Numbered from the stretch's first letter, positions 8,388-17,434 are shown. The stretch is 64,000 nt of DNA from Rhodospirillum sp047263945 (GCF_047263945.1 NZ_JBLAVB010000004.1:372001-436000); one strand, 5' to 3'. A program made the numbers and translations. The notes: generated from the sequence alone by a model not told the origin.

Positions 8388-9886
8388 AGGGATTCAACGA
8401 AAGCCACGAGGGCAGCCCGATCTGCGGCGTCCATTCCGCGGAAGGCCTCCCGGGCGGCTTCTCCCTCGCCCCCGTGCCACAGGATGGCCTCGGGGACGGA
8501 GCGCGCCCGTCCATCGTGAAGAAGGGAAATCTGGCCGCTCACCTCCTGGGTCAGACCGACCCCCCATAGGGGAGGCGTCCGCCATTCGGATCCACTGGCC
8601 CGCCCCTCGGGCCGCCCATCGGCCAGATCCGGCCCCATGTCGTGAAGCAAAAGATCCGTAAAGGGCCAAATGGTCTGCCCGGCCAAGGTCGGGTCAGGAT
8701 AATCGGTCGCAGTAACTTGGCGGGGCACATGGCAGGCGGGACATCCGGCCTCGGCAAAAAGAACACCCCCGGCACGGACTTGGGGGTCCTCCCCATTCCG
8801 CCGGGCGGGAACGGCAATATGGGAGGCGTATTCAACGATCAAGGCCGCCATCTGGCTGGGAATTTCCAACCCCTCGTATTGGGGATCCCCGCCAGTGGGC
8901 GCGGCCCGACAGTCTTCCTGGGCCGCCATGCAATCCCCGGCAGGGAAGGAATACAAGGGCGTCGACATTCCGATGTCGCCATTGAACGCGGCCTGACTCT
9001 GGGCGTTGACCGTGGGCTCACCCGCTTTCCAGCCGAACCGGCCGAGCCCGGACTCACCCGTCGCCGGATCGGGAATACGTTGGGTCCGTCCGCTGATGCC
9101 ATCGCCATCCCGGTCCTCGGGATCGGCGCGAGCTTCGAGGGCTTCAGCGGGAATGGCGTCGAGAAGACCGAGGCCGATCATGGGCGGCGCGATCCGGGCA
9201 CTGGTCAGCATTGCCGGGTCGATGGCCCCGTAGCCGGGGTTGGCAATGGTAAAGCTGGGCTTCCGTAGGGTGATGGTCTCTCCCCCCGCCAGGGTGACCT
9301 CCACCGGCTCATAGGTAACGACCGGCTTCCCCTCAGCCTTCAGGCCTTGAATGGCAAATTCCTGGAGCTGGGTGCCCAAGATGGGATGGGGAACAACCTT
9401 CAAACGGCCCTCGGCCATGGCGGAGCGTTCTGCGTCCGTCTCTGCCGGCAGGGACAGGCGCAGCAGCATGGAAACGGCATTGGAGGCATCGGCCTCAGGG
9501 GGATGCCCCCGGCCATTGCGCAAATGGCATTGGCGGCAGGAGCGGGCATTGTAGAGGGGACCCAAACCATCTGCAGCCTTCGTGGAGGACGGCGCAGAGA
9601 CCCAGGGACGGGCGAACAGGGCGTTGCCCAGAGTCACATTCATGCGTTGGTCGTCGGTCAGGCCCGGGGTGGTCCGCAGGAAGGCATCCCGGCCAAAGGG
9701 GCCGCTGTGCGTGGAGGCTCCCCCCGGGCGGGCGGCGGCCGGATCTGTGAGGAAGGCGGCTGTCTCGCCGGAAAAGGCAACGGATCCGCCCCGGCTCACG
9801 CCGATTCCGCTCAGCGCCACAAGGGCGAAGGCGACACCCAGGCCGACTCCGACAATCAGTCCCTGACCTTTCCAACGGCTCCCCAT
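8384..9886 (-). CDS. Di-haem oxidoreductase family protein (DUF1111)
   Basis: A 500-residue secreted c-type cytochrome with an N-terminal membrane/signal helix (LIVGVGLGVAFALVALSGI). Two CxxCH haem sites are visible, SCRQCH in the N-terminal half and GCPACH in the C-terminal half. RTPPLWGVGL is typical of this family, often annotated thiol oxidoreductase. It lies between two imelysin-type genes, and its role in periplasmic iron handling is inferred from this conserved neighbourhood. The ATG at 9886 follows GGTGGTGAAACC; an alternative ATG lies 18 nt upstream. Confidence 0.8.
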   Translation of the reverse strand: MGSRWKGQGLIVGVGLGVAFALVALSGIGVSRGGSVAFSGETAAFLTDPAAARPGGASTHSGPFGRDAFLRTTPGLTDDQRMNVTLGNALFARPWVSAPSSTKAADGLGPLYNARSCRQCHLRNGRGHPPEADASNAVSMLLRLSLPAETDAERSAMAEGRLKVVPHPILGTQLQEFAIQGLKAEGKPVVTYEPVEVTLAGGETITLRKPSFTIANPGYGAIDPAMLTSARIAPPMIGLGLLDAIPAEALEARADPEDRDGDGISGRTQRIPDPATGESGLGRFGWKAGEPTVNAQSQAAFNGDIGMSTPLYSFPAGDCMAAQEDCRAAPTGGDPQYEGLEIPSQMAALIVEYASHIAVPARRNGEDPQVRAGGVLFAEAGCPACHVPRQVTATDYPDPTLAGQTIWPFTDLLLHDMGPDLADGRPEGRASGSEWRTPPLWGVGLTQEVSGQISLLHDGRARSVPEAILWHGGEGEAAREAFRGMDAADRAALVAFVESL

Positions 9887-10015
9887 GGTTTCACCACCCG
9901 TCATCCAAAGGCACCCAACAAAAACGAAAGACTCGTTAAACGTCAAAAAAGAGTGACGGGCCGCCAACCCCAAGGACATCAGTCCAAGAGACAGCGGCCC
10001 GCACCGTTCAGGATG

Positions 10016-11284
10016 TTAGTTCCCGACAGTTTCCGGAGCGTCCAGGCTGTCGGACCCTTCGAAGGCCGCAGGCGGGATATCCAAGGCAGCGACAACCTTT
10101 TCCAAGGTCTTGGTCTGGGCGACCAGGGCATCGACGGCGGCCTGTACCTTGGCGTTTCCAGCCACGTTGCCCATGCCGATCATCTGGTCATAGGCCTCGC
10201 CATCCTCAGAGGTGGAGACCAAGGTCGCCATGGCCTCTTCCGTGGCCTCCAGCTTTGCGTCCATTTCGGCCGCCAGAGCCGGGGCCTTCTCCACCACCAA
10301 CTGGTGCAGGGAGGGGCCGACCAGCACCTTGCCATCGGCCCGGGTGTAGGTGCCGGAATAGACGTTCCGAATGCCCTTGGCATCGTAGTAATGGCTATAA
10401 ACCGTGTTGTCGGAGAAGCAATCATGCTCTTCTTCGGGGTCATGCAGCATCAGGCCGAGCTTCATCCGCTCGCCGCCCAGCTCGCCATAGGCCAGAGAGC
10501 CCATACCCATGACAATGGTGCGCAGCCCCTGACCCGGCCCTTCGGCCAACAGGGCTGTCCGCCCTTCGCCACCGTCTTTCCAGGCTGCGGCCATATATTC
10601 CAAATCACTGACCAGCAGATCCGTCGCAGCCTTCAAGTATTCGGCGCGGCGGTCGCAATGGCCGCCGGTGCAGTTGGCCGGATCAAAGTCCGTGGCCGGA
10701 CGGGCACCCGCACCCGGACCGGTCCCGTTCAGATCCTGACCCCAAAGCAGGAATTCAATGGCATGGTAGCCCGTGGCCACATTGGCCTCGATCCCATCGA
10801 CTTCATGCAACTGCTCGGAGAGCAGGGCCGGTGTGATCTTGGAGGCATCAATGGTCTTACCCGCAACCTCGACCTTGGGGTTAGCGATCACATTGGCGTC
10901 CGCGAAGGGGTTCTCGCCCACATCCGCACCGTAAAGAGCGCCGTCCACGTAATCGATCAGGCCTTCGTCCAGGGGCCAGGCATTCACCTTGCCTTCCCAA
11001 TCATCGACGATGCCGTTGCCGAACCGATAAACCTCGGACTGCTGATAGGGCACCCGCGCGGCCTTCCACGCCACCTTGGCGGCGGCCAGATTGTCCTCGG
11101 TGGGGGCGGCGATCAGCGCGTCCACCTTCTGCTGAAGCACCTTGGCCGTTGCCAAGCTGTCCGCGTAGGTGGCCTCCGCGATCTTGACGTAGGTGTCCAG
11201 CACTTCGGCGGGCTCGACGGCCTGGGCGGTCTGGGCGCCAAGGGCCAGCGCCAGGGCGGCGGCGGCGGTCATCGTCTTGAACAT
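10016..11284 (-). CDS. Imelysin family iron-regulated periplasmic protein
   Basis: 422 residues with a clear Sec signal peptide MFKTMTAAAALALALGAQTAQA. The family motif GYHAIEFLLWG (GxHxxE) is intact. It is followed by the acidic, Cys-containing loop PANCTGGHCDRRAEYL. Imelysins (IrpA, EfeO-like M75 proteins) are induced by iron limitation and are thought to bind iron at the cell surface or periplasm. The start is fixed by GAGGGGAAGT just before the ATG. It is the promoter-proximal gene of the iron locus, about 100 bp downstream of a Fur-type palindrome. Confidence 0.85.
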   Translation of the reverse strand: MFKTMTAAAALALALGAQTAQAVEPAEVLDTYVKIAEATYADSLATAKVLQQKVDALIAAPTEDNLAAAKVAWKAARVPYQQSEVYRFGNGIVDDWEGKVNAWPLDEGLIDYVDGALYGADVGENPFADANVIANPKVEVAGKTIDASKITPALLSEQLHEVDGIEANVATGYHAIEFLLWGQDLNGTGPGAGARPATDFDPANCTGGHCDRRAEYLKAATDLLVSDLEYMAAAWKDGGEGRTALLAEGPGQGLRTIVMGMGSLAYGELGGERMKLGLMLHDPEEEHDCFSDNTVYSHYYDAKGIRNVYSGTYTRADGKVLVGPSLHQLVVEKAPALAAEMDAKLEATEEAMATLVSTSEDGEAYDQMIGMGNVAGNAKVQAAVDALVAQTKTLEKVVAALDIPPAAFEGSDSLDAPETVGN

Positions 11285-11380
11285 ACTTCCCCTCATGCGA
11301 TTCGGGTGGTCGGAGGCGGAAAGGAACCGCTTGGCCCCCTCCCTCGAATGAATGTCCTGAGAGCTTAGAGGGGCAATATA

Positions 11381-11401
11381 TGAAAATGCAAGTGATTTTC
11401 A
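11381..11401. promoter_or_regulatory. Fur-box-like palindrome in the imelysin-LysR divergent region
   Basis: A perfect inverted repeat, TGAAAAT and ATTTTCA around a 7-nt centre, extended on the right to give TGATTTTCATTATC. That agrees well with the second half of the classical Fur consensus GATAATGATAATCATTATC. It lies about 100 bp upstream of the imelysin ATG and 290 bp upstream of the LysR ATG. The rest of the 406-bp divergent region holds no gene; it is AT-rich between 11460 and 11530. Confidence 0.7.
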
Positions 11402-11690
11402 TTATCCCCATTCACCCAGAACGCCGAGCCGCACCCTCCCATAACCTTTGGAAACCCAACGACTTCCGGAATGCCCAATCGCTTTATCCGCAATTAATAA
11501 GGGGATACTATACTCAAACGCAACGCATTCTCAATGGCAAAAACGTCCTCTTGGACCTCCAAAAAGGTGGGTGAGGAGCACTCCTTCCCGGTCCGATTCA
11601 TTCAGTCCAAGCTTGCCTTGACCCCACCGCCCCATCCCCTTTTGATACCCATCCGCCTTCTGATCCTTTTCCCCAAAGGGAGTCGCCCCC

Positions 11691-12593
11691 ATGTCCCTGC
11701 GTGCCCTCCGCGGTCTGGTCGCCATTGGTCGACACGGTGGATTCGCCCGCGCTGCGGAGGCCCTGGGATTAACCCAGGCCACCATCAGTCTGCGGGTAAA
11801 GCAGTTGGAAGAAGACCTGCGCGTTCCCCTCTTCGACCGGAGCGCGCGCAGCCCCCAATTGACGGAGGCCGGATTGACCGTCCTGCGCCGGGCGGAGACC
11901 ATTCTGACCCTTTACGACAATCTGGCCACGGAGCTGTCCGGCGACGGCCCCCTGACCGGCACCCTGGACATCGGCACCATCCAGACCCTGCAATCGGGCT
12001 TTCTCCCTCAGGTTCTGGCGACCTACCGGACCGACCATCCCGCTGTCATTCCCCGGGTTTTCAGTGGCATGTCAAACGAGCTGTCCCAAAAGGTCGAACA
12101 GGGAGAGTTGGACATGGCCCTGTTGACCGCCCCACCCCGCCCGCCCTCGGATCGGTTGCGTTTCGTCGAATTGTTCCGGGAGCCCTTCTATGTCCTCGCC
12201 CCCCTATCCGACGCGGGGAAGGGGGACGTCGACTTGCTGTCCAGTCGTCCCCTCATCCGCATGGACAAAATCGCCTGGGCTGGCCGTCTCATCGACCAGA
12301 GCTTGAAGGATCGAGACCTGTTCCCCCAGGAAACCATGCTGCTGAATACCCTGACCGGCACCCGCGACATGGTGGCCAGTGGCCTGGGCGTGGCCATCGT
12401 GCCCCTGAACGCCCAACGCAAAGCGGAAACCGAGAGTCAATGTTGGCTCACCCCCTTCGGTGATCCCCCTTTGACCCGGGGCCTCGGCATGCTCGAGCGG
12501 GTGGACCACCCCCGCCGCCGCCTGACCGCCACCCTGCTGGAGCTGATGCAGAAGCGTCTCGCCGAGGAAAGTCCTCCCCCGGCTCCACCCTGA
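11691..12593 (+). CDS. LysR-family transcriptional regulator
   Basis: A 300-residue protein. Residues 1-60 form the winged helix-turn-helix (FARAAEALGLTQATISLRVKQLE), followed by the linker helix and a periplasmic-binding-like effector domain (TGTLDIGTIQTLQSGFLPQVL). The effector cannot be deduced. It is divergent from the iron locus across a region containing a Fur-like site, so it may regulate that locus or itself, but LysR regulators often act elsewhere. Confidence 0.85.
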   Translation: MSLRALRGLVAIGRHGGFARAAEALGLTQATISLRVKQLEEDLRVPLFDRSARSPQLTEAGLTVLRRAETILTLYDNLATELSGDGPLTGTLDIGTIQTLQSGFLPQVLATYRTDHPAVIPRVFSGMSNELSQKVEQGELDMALLTAPPRPPSDRLRFVELFREPFYVLAPLSDAGKGDVDLLSSRPLIRMDKIAWAGRLIDQSLKDRDLFPQETMLLNTLTGTRDMVASGLGVAIVPLNAQRKAETESQCWLTPFGDPPLTRGLGMLERVDHPRRRLTATLLELMQKRLAEESPPPAPP

Positions 12594-12693
12594 GCATCAG
12601 CACGCCCCTCGGACTCGACAGCGGCCCGCTCGACGGGCGAATATCCCCACGGGAGTGCCAGAGGCCACGTTGGCCTCGGGGCACTCTGAACCG

Positions 12694-12862
12694 TATATAT
12701 ACTCTGTGTCCTTGAAAATCCGGAACCCCTGCTTCGCAGTTCCTGGGCTCTGCCCAGACCCGCAAAGGGTCACGGACCCTTTGATCCCTTTGGTCAAAAA
12801 ACGAGTGGGGGTCCGGGGCCTCAGGCCCCGCGTTTTTCGGTTTTTCAAGGAGACGGGGTATA
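12694..12862. repeat. D element, complete copy
   Basis: About 169 bp with terminal inverted repeats TATATACTCTGTGTCCTTGA and TCAAGGAGACGGGGTATA. Internal hairpins are CTGGGC-TCT-GCCCAG, GACCC-GCAAA-GGGTC and GGGGCC-TCA-GGCCCC. Related copies: 30869-31020 (complete), 44625-44733 (left end lost) and 26689-26781 (nested in another repeat). The rest of the 343-bp gap before the next gene shows only a short GTTGGCCTC/GAGGCCAAC-type hairpin. Confidence 0.8.
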
Positions 12863-12936
12863 ATTAAAGTGAAATGGGGACGCCAGGATGGGGAGGTGTC
12901 GCCACGTCGAAAAGCAGATTTGGGGGGACAATCACC

Positions 12937-13440
12937 ATGTCGATTATGGACGCTGACGCCTGGGCGGACCGCCGGTACTACGGCGGTGATCTGCCTGCTG
13001 AAGCCGAACGGGAAATTCATCTGGCCGGACTGGCCTGGGAAGACCCCGATGCAGTAGACAGCCACCTCGCGGCGGCCATGGCCCTGGCACCGGGACATTT
13101 GGCCGTGCATCTCGCCCATTACAAATCCCTGTTCTACCGCCACCGCCACTTGGACGCCGCCCCCCACGCCCTGGCCGTCGTTGGTATCAAGGGGCGGGAA
13201 TTGGGTCTCTGCCAGGATTGGCGATTGGTGGAGCCCGGCGACGCCGCCTTCGACAGCCTGGAGCCCGCCCCCCGACTCTATGTTTTTTCCCTGGCGGCCT
13301 ATGGCTATGTCCTGCTGCGTGGGGGCGAGGTCGAGGAAGGCCGCATCGCCCTGTCCCAGGCCGCAAAACTGGATTTCTCCGGTCAGACAGGTGCCCAAGC
13401 GGTACTCGACCTGCTCGACCGGGGCCAGGAGGAGGATTAG
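12937..13440 (+). CDS. Uncharacterised TPR-like helical protein
   Basis: 167 residues starting MSIMDADAWADRRYYGG after a GGGGGGACA ribosome site. No named family was recognised. Paired helices such as AVDSHLAAAMALAPGHLAVHLAHYKSL and AAYGYVLLRGGEVEEGRIAL resemble tetratricopeptide repeats. There is no signal peptide or membrane segment, so it is probably cytoplasmic. It lies upstream of fpr on the same strand, but 377 bp away and probably in a separate transcript. Confidence 0.65.
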   Translation: MSIMDADAWADRRYYGGDLPAEAEREIHLAGLAWEDPDAVDSHLAAAMALAPGHLAVHLAHYKSLFYRHRHLDAAPHALAVVGIKGRELGLCQDWRLVEPGDAAFDSLEPAPRLYVFSLAAYGYVLLRGGEVEEGRIALSQAAKLDFSGQTGAQAVLDLLDRGQEED

Positions 13441-13817
13441 GGCATTCGATAACCACTTTTTGTCGATGGCCCCGCCACAGTACCCAAGGATATGGCTGGC
13501 CCGCGTTTTTCTCATGGGCTCGAAGCTTGGATTCGCTTTGCATCCGCGCCAAGTTTCGTTTATAGCCGACCAACCCGCTGGGGGTATATTTGGTGTCCGG
13601 GGCCAGGGGCCGGCGTTCGGGCACTCCCACTTCGATGGTCAAGGCTGATCCGCGTGCTGGCGTTTTCCGTTCCGACGGACCAGGACAGGGGATCGAAGCA
13701 GGGGCCGTTGTCTGATACGCCGCCATCCGGCGACATCCGAAATCTCGAGCGCCAATTCAGGCCGCATCGAGGTTTCAGGAGTCCAAGGGAAGAGCGGAAG
13801 GGGTTTCAAGGAAGACC
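13441..13817. other. Intergenic region before fpr, no feature recognised
   Basis: No convincing coding region, repeat-family member or terminator is seen in these 377 bp. Open frames on both strands here lack ribosome sites and conserved-looking composition. It must contain the fpr promoter. Confidence 0.5.
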
Positions 13818-14591
13818 ATGAGCAATCTGTTGAAGGAAACCGTGACCGACGTCCACCATTGGACCGACACGCTGTTCAGCTTCAAGACCACCCGAGACCA
13901 GGGGTTCCGATTTGACAATGGCCAATTCACCATGGTCGGCCTGGAAGTGGAAGGGCGCCCCCTGTTGCGTGCCTATTCCATCGTCAGTGCCAATCATGAG
14001 GAAAACCTGGAGTTCTTCTCCATCAAGGTCCCAAATGGCCCTCTGACCTCCCGTCTGCAGCACATCAAAATCGGCGACGAAGTCCTGATCAGCAAAAAGC
14101 CCACGGGCACGCTGGTTGTGGACAATCTGTTGCCGGGCAAGGTGCTGTGGCTGCTGGGAACCGGCACGGGCCTCGCGCCTTTCATGTCCATCATCAAGGA
14201 CCCCGAGGTCTATGAGCGTTACGAAAAAGTGGTGCTGATGCACGGTTGCCGATTCGTTGCCGAACTGGCCTATGTGGAAGAGATCACCAAAGACCTGCCG
14301 GGGAACGAGTATTTTGGCGAGATGGTCGCTGAAAAACTGCTTTACTATCCAACCGTTACCCGCGAGCCCTTCCGCAATCAAGGACGGATTACCACCCTGA
14401 TTGAAACCGGAAAAGTCAGCGCCGACCTGGGCCTCCCCCCCTTCTCCGCCGAGAACGACCGGGTGATGCTCTGTGGTAGCCCGGCTATGCTCGACGACAT
14501 GACCTCCTGGTTGGAGGACAACGGCTTCAAGGAAGGCAGCAACAACGATCCAGGACATTACGTGATCGAAAAGGCCTTTGTCGAAAAATAG
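13818..14591 (+). CDS. fpr: Ferredoxin-NADP+ reductase, FPR type
   Basis: 257 residues, the normal length for bacterial FPR. The FAD-binding RAYSIVSANHEE is near residue 54, the NADP-binding GTGTGLAPFMS near residue 115, and LCGSPAMLDDM further on. The C-terminus HYVIEKAFVEK has the extended tail of the subclass that closes over FAD. The enzyme exchanges electrons between NADPH and ferredoxin or flavodoxin. AAGGAAGACC precedes the ATG. It is followed by a strong terminator, so it ends its transcript. Confidence 0.9.
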   Translation: MSNLLKETVTDVHHWTDTLFSFKTTRDQGFRFDNGQFTMVGLEVEGRPLLRAYSIVSANHEENLEFFSIKVPNGPLTSRLQHIKIGDEVLISKKPTGTLVVDNLLPGKVLWLLGTGTGLAPFMSIIKDPEVYERYEKVVLMHGCRFVAELAYVEEITKDLPGNEYFGEMVAEKLLYYPTVTREPFRNQGRITTLIETGKVSADLGLPPFSAENDRVMLCGSPAMLDDMTSWLEDNGFKEGSNNDPGHYVIEKAFVEK

Positions 14592-14623
14592 GGACGGAAA
14601 CACGCCATCCCAAAAAAGAGAAG

Positions 14624-14658
14624 GCCCGCTCTTCCCTATCGGAAGGCGGGCTTTTTTT
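14624..14658 (+). terminator. Rho-independent terminator of fpr
   Basis: The stem GCCCGCTCTTCC pairs with GGAAGGCGGGC (one bulge) around CTATC and is followed by eight Ts. It lies 32 bp after the fpr stop and before the convergent XRE gene. Confidence 0.85.
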
Positions 14659-14699
14659 TATAACGGCTCAATACCAGAGCATCGCCAGGGCGGACCCCG

Positions 14700-15158
14700 T
14701 CAGCCCGTGGTGCCGGAACGGATGACGTTATCCTCGGCTTGACCTGTGTCTGCGTCAGATGCCCCGGCTTGGGCCGCCAGGGCACGGGCCAGTTGGCTCA
14801 AAGCTTCCTGGTGGCGCTCGTTCTGAATCAGCGCAAAATTGCGGGCCAACTCCAGACACATGCGCTGACGTGAACTCACATTTTCCGGCGGGTCGTCATC
14901 CAGCCCTTCAAAGAAGTAGTTCACCGGCACGCTCAGCACCTGTCCGATCTCGTACAGCCGACCCGCTGAAATCCGATTGATTCCCCGTTCGTACTTGTGG
15001 GCTTGCTGATAGGTGACCCCGATCATATCAGCCATTTGTTGCTGAGACAGCCCCAGCATGACCCGCCGCTCCCGAATCCGCTTGCCCACATGACGATCAG
15101 CATCGCTGGCACGACTCGTCCCCGCTGTGGAACGCTCTAGCAGAGTTACTCTATCCAT
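14700..15158 (-). CDS. XRE-family helix-turn-helix regulator
   Basis: 152 residues. An HTH_3 domain spans roughly residues 25-80 (RERRVMLGLSQQQMADMIGVTYQQAHKYERG), followed by the dimer segment ISAGRLYEIGQVLSVPVNYFFEGL. The C-terminal helices are variable. This architecture is common in alphaproteobacteria, often in several paralogues per genome with unknown targets. The start MDRVTLLERS follows GGAGTAAA. It stands alone between the fpr terminator and a repeat-rich region. Confidence 0.85.
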   Translation of the reverse strand: MDRVTLLERSTAGTSRASDADRHVGKRIRERRVMLGLSQQQMADMIGVTYQQAHKYERGINRISAGRLYEIGQVLSVPVNYFFEGLDDDPPENVSSRQRMCLELARNFALIQNERHQEALSQLARALAAQAGASDADTGQAEDNVIRSGTTG

Positions 15159-15249
15159 TTTACTCCATACCCCCTTAGACAAATGAGCGGACCACCTCCA
15201 CCCCACCCGGTGCTCACACCTTTCCAGATGTGTTACATCAAATAATCCT

Positions 15250-15350
15250 TAGAGTATCCCGTGGACTGGAAAACCGGTTCCGACTTTTCCGCACGATACT
15301 CTAGAGTAAAATGGGACCAGTTTGAGCCAAGCTGATCCGGTTTCACTCTA
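15250..15350. repeat. B and A palindromes joined at a shared CTCTAGAG junction
   Basis: B (15250-15303) has ends TAGAGTATC and GATACTCTA around GGAAAACCGGTTCC..CTTTTCC. A (15302-15350) has ends TAGAGTAAAATGGG and CCGGTTTCACTCTA. The last bases of B are the first bases of A, so the two share the TAGA. Confidence 0.8.
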
Positions 15351-15739
15351 CTTCTACAGATCTCGGAGCACTCTAGAAGTCAATTGGACTTCTGTTTGTG
15401 CGAAGAGCACACTTGAACAACCAAAACGAGAAACAATCAAACTAGAGTTACGCTGAACTGCCACGCTGGGCAACCCAGAGCCCCCCAGTCCGATAGACCC
15501 TCGAAATGGAACGCTTCACCTCTGGCAAATCATAGTAAGCGATAGATCTGAATTCACTTAGAGAAAATTTTTAGCAAATCACTCTTACAGAATGAACCAA
15601 ATGGGGAGGCCGCTCAAAAAAAATCCCAGTAAATTGCGTTCTAGAATGTCTTTAATATTAGAAAATTGTAAAAAACCACCGATCAAGACACAGAATCCGC
15701 CAAAGATCGAAGCCCATTCCTCACCGATACTCTGGCGAT
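15351..15739. other. AT-rich intergenic stretch with possible membrane-gene remnant
   Basis: About 390 bp that are markedly richer in A and T than the surroundings. On the minus strand, 15585-15720 reads as a hydrophobic peptide with GFCVLIGGFLQF and LLGFFLSGLPIWFIL. It has no ATG or ribosome site of its own, and its frame continues upstream into repeat DNA. It could be the tail of a lost membrane gene or chance. Nothing else is recognised. Confidence 0.35.
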
Positions 15740-15966
15740 TAGAGCATCTTGTCCGATTCACAGCATTGTACACGACAGGGGATGTTTTCCAGTTACGGGG
15801 CTTTGCCCCGTCCCCCACTGGGGCCGAAAGGCCCCAGACCCCAGGCATTTATTCGCCGAAAGGCCCCAGACCTCGGGCTAAAAAAAAAGGGGGGGGGTGG
15901 GGGCAAATGCCCCCAAATGGGCTTGGGCAATCGCCCAAAAAAGACAAGACACAGTCCTGTACTGGA
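15740..15966 (+). repeat. Four-hairpin core with an internal partial duplication
   Basis: The element begins TAGAGCATCTTGTCCGATTC and continues into the core hairpins GGGGC-TTT-GCCCC, GGGGCC-GAAA-GGCCCC, GGGGGC-AAAT-GCCCCC and TTGGGC-AAT-CGCCCAA. The CCGAAAGGCCCCAGACC segment occurs twice, separated by CCCAGGCATTTATTCG. The right E arm is missing; the element runs into the 3' end of the next minus-strand gene. Confidence 0.75.
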
Positions 15967-15976
15967 GAGTCACAAA

Positions 15977-16612
15977 TCAGGCCTCCAGGTCTACCCGTCC
16001 AGGGTAGCCATCTCGAACAAGCACCTGCACCGCGCCCTGAAGCCCCTTCTGAGAGGAGGGGCGCCCCACCGCATCCCGAACGAAATCATAGAGCTGCGAG
16101 ACGACGCGCCGGGCCAGGGCCGAAATGCCTTGAACAGCGCCCGAACCTTCGGCCTCGGCGCTGCCCGTTAAGGCCTCGGGTGTGACCTCTTGAGCAATCC
16201 TTTGAGCCTGAAAGGCCGTTGCTCGCCCCTTTCCACCAAGGGCATTGACGCCTTTGGTCCCACCCTCCCCAGCGGACACAGTCTGATGGGAAGGGGGCGC
16301 AGAGCTCTCTGCCGTTGCTTGAGAGTTTTCGGAGGCATCCGTATCCCCCCGACTTTCGATCCCCGGTCCCCGGGATTTCGTCCGTTCGATGCCGCGAGAG
16401 CGGCCCCCTTGGAGGGGTTCGCCCACCGCCTGCTGAAAGGCCAGAGTCCCATCCGCAGCCCGCCGGACGGCGGCGACCTGGGTCGCATCCGGCGATGAGG
16501 CCTGACCGGCAGGTAAGGGAGCGGAAGCACTCGACCCGGCCACGCCACCACGTCCTGCGCCGGAAGCCAGCACGTCACGAATGGTCGATCCCAATCCATT
16601 AACCTGGAGCAT
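15977..16612 (-). CDS. Uncharacterised low-complexity protein
   Basis: 211 residues beginning MLQVNGLGSTIRDVLAS after a strong GGGAAGGGTG ribosome site. The middle (about residues 25-130) is rich in Ala, Gly, Ser, Gln and Glu and probably disordered. The last 60 residues look folded (GISALARRVVSQLYDFVRDAV, GAVQVLVRDGYPGRVDLEA). No family was recognised. It lies 204 bp beyond the 3' end of phaR on the same strand. The coding call rests on the ribosome site, codon bias and absence of a better frame. Confidence 0.6.
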   Translation of the reverse strand: MLQVNGLGSTIRDVLASGAGRGGVAGSSASAPLPAGQASSPDATQVAAVRRAADGTLAFQQAVGEPLQGGRSRGIERTKSRGPGIESRGDTDASENSQATAESSAPPSHQTVSAGEGGTKGVNALGGKGRATAFQAQRIAQEVTPEALTGSAEAEGSGAVQGISALARRVVSQLYDFVRDAVGRPSSQKGLQGAVQVLVRDGYPGRVDLEA

Positions 16613-16816
16613 GACACCCTTCCCAGGGAAACCATCCCGTAACTCGCATCTCTCGCCTTGAACTACGGGAGACTTTCTGGACCCGATTGGTTCACTGCAA
16701 TCCAGAAGCCGGGTGATTCAGGACGGATCCCCCTCCCAGCCTTGAGAAGGATATATTAACGCGCAGAAAGGAAAAAAGAAACAAATCAATCACGAGGAGA
16801 ACACCCCCCCACGCGA

Positions 16817-17434
16817 TTACCCGTTTTCCTTGGTCCCCATCAGCTTGTCCAGCTTCTGCTGCATCGCAGAAATTTCTTCCTTCAGGGCATCAACGTCTTT
16901 TGCTTCGTCCTTGGGTCCTTCCTCCTTGGATGAGGACTGAGCCGACTTTTTCATCTGGTCGATCTGGAAGGGATTGAACATGTTCATGGCGTTCTCAAAA
17001 AACGCCATATTCTGCTTGTTCACTTCCTCGAAATTCTGGAAGGGGAAGAGACCATCCAAAGCGCTGGTCATCATGCCGCGCATCTGTTCCTCATTCCGGG
17101 CAAAGGACTGCATGGAATATTCCAGATACTGGGGCACCACCCCCCCAAGGCTGTCCCCGTAAAAGCCGATGAGTTGGCGCAGGAAACCAATGGGCAGTAA
17201 GTTTTGCCCCTTGTTTTCCTCTTCCACGATGATCTGGGTCAGGACAGAACGGGTGATATCATCCCCCGACTTGGCGTCAAAGACGACGAAGTCCGTATTC
17301 TCCTTGACCATTTGAGCCAAGTGGTCGAGCGTGACATAACTGCTGGTAGCCGTGTTATACAGACGGCGATTGGCATATTTTTTAATTGTGATCGGCGCGT
17401 CTGCGCCTCCGGACTTGGTTCCCTTAGACGTCAT
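16817..17434 (-). CDS. phaR: Polyhydroxyalkanoate synthesis repressor PhaR
   Basis: 205 residues. The N-terminal PHB/PHA accumulation DNA-binding domain reads IKKYANRRLYNTATSSYVTL, followed by the PhaR C-terminal segments (FLRQLIGFYGDSLGGVVPQYLEYSM). An acidic/coiled tail DVDALKEEISAMQQKLDKLMG ends the protein. PhaR senses PHA granules and represses phasin and synthesis genes until polymer is present. It is divergent from the PhaE-like/phaC pair across a 299-bp gap that probably holds their shared control region. Confidence 0.92.
   Translation of the reverse strand: MTSKGTKSGGADAPITIKKYANRRLYNTATSSYVTLDHLAQMVKENTDFVVFDAKSGDDITRSVLTQIIVEEENKGQNLLPIGFLRQLIGFYGDSLGGVVPQYLEYSMQSFARNEEQMRGMMTSALDGLFPFQNFEEVNKQNMAFFENAMNMFNPFQIDQMKKSAQSSSKEEGPKDEAKDVDALKEEISAMQQKLDKLMGTKENG

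Noticed and set aside
9347..11368. 673-codon open frame on the plus strand opposite the imelysin and di-haem genes
   Set aside because: The minus-strand genes have signal peptides, haem sites and ribosome sites. The plus-strand frame bridges two real genes and their gap.
13187..13726. 179-codon minus-strand frame over the TPR-like gene and its 3' gap
   Set aside because: Arg/Pro/Gly-rich composition and no ribosome site. The plus-strand gene fits better.
15585..15848. Minus-strand 87-codon hydrophobic frame as a gene
   Set aside because: The first half is repeat core sequence and the hydrophobic half has no start codon or ribosome site. It is mentioned only as a possible remnant.
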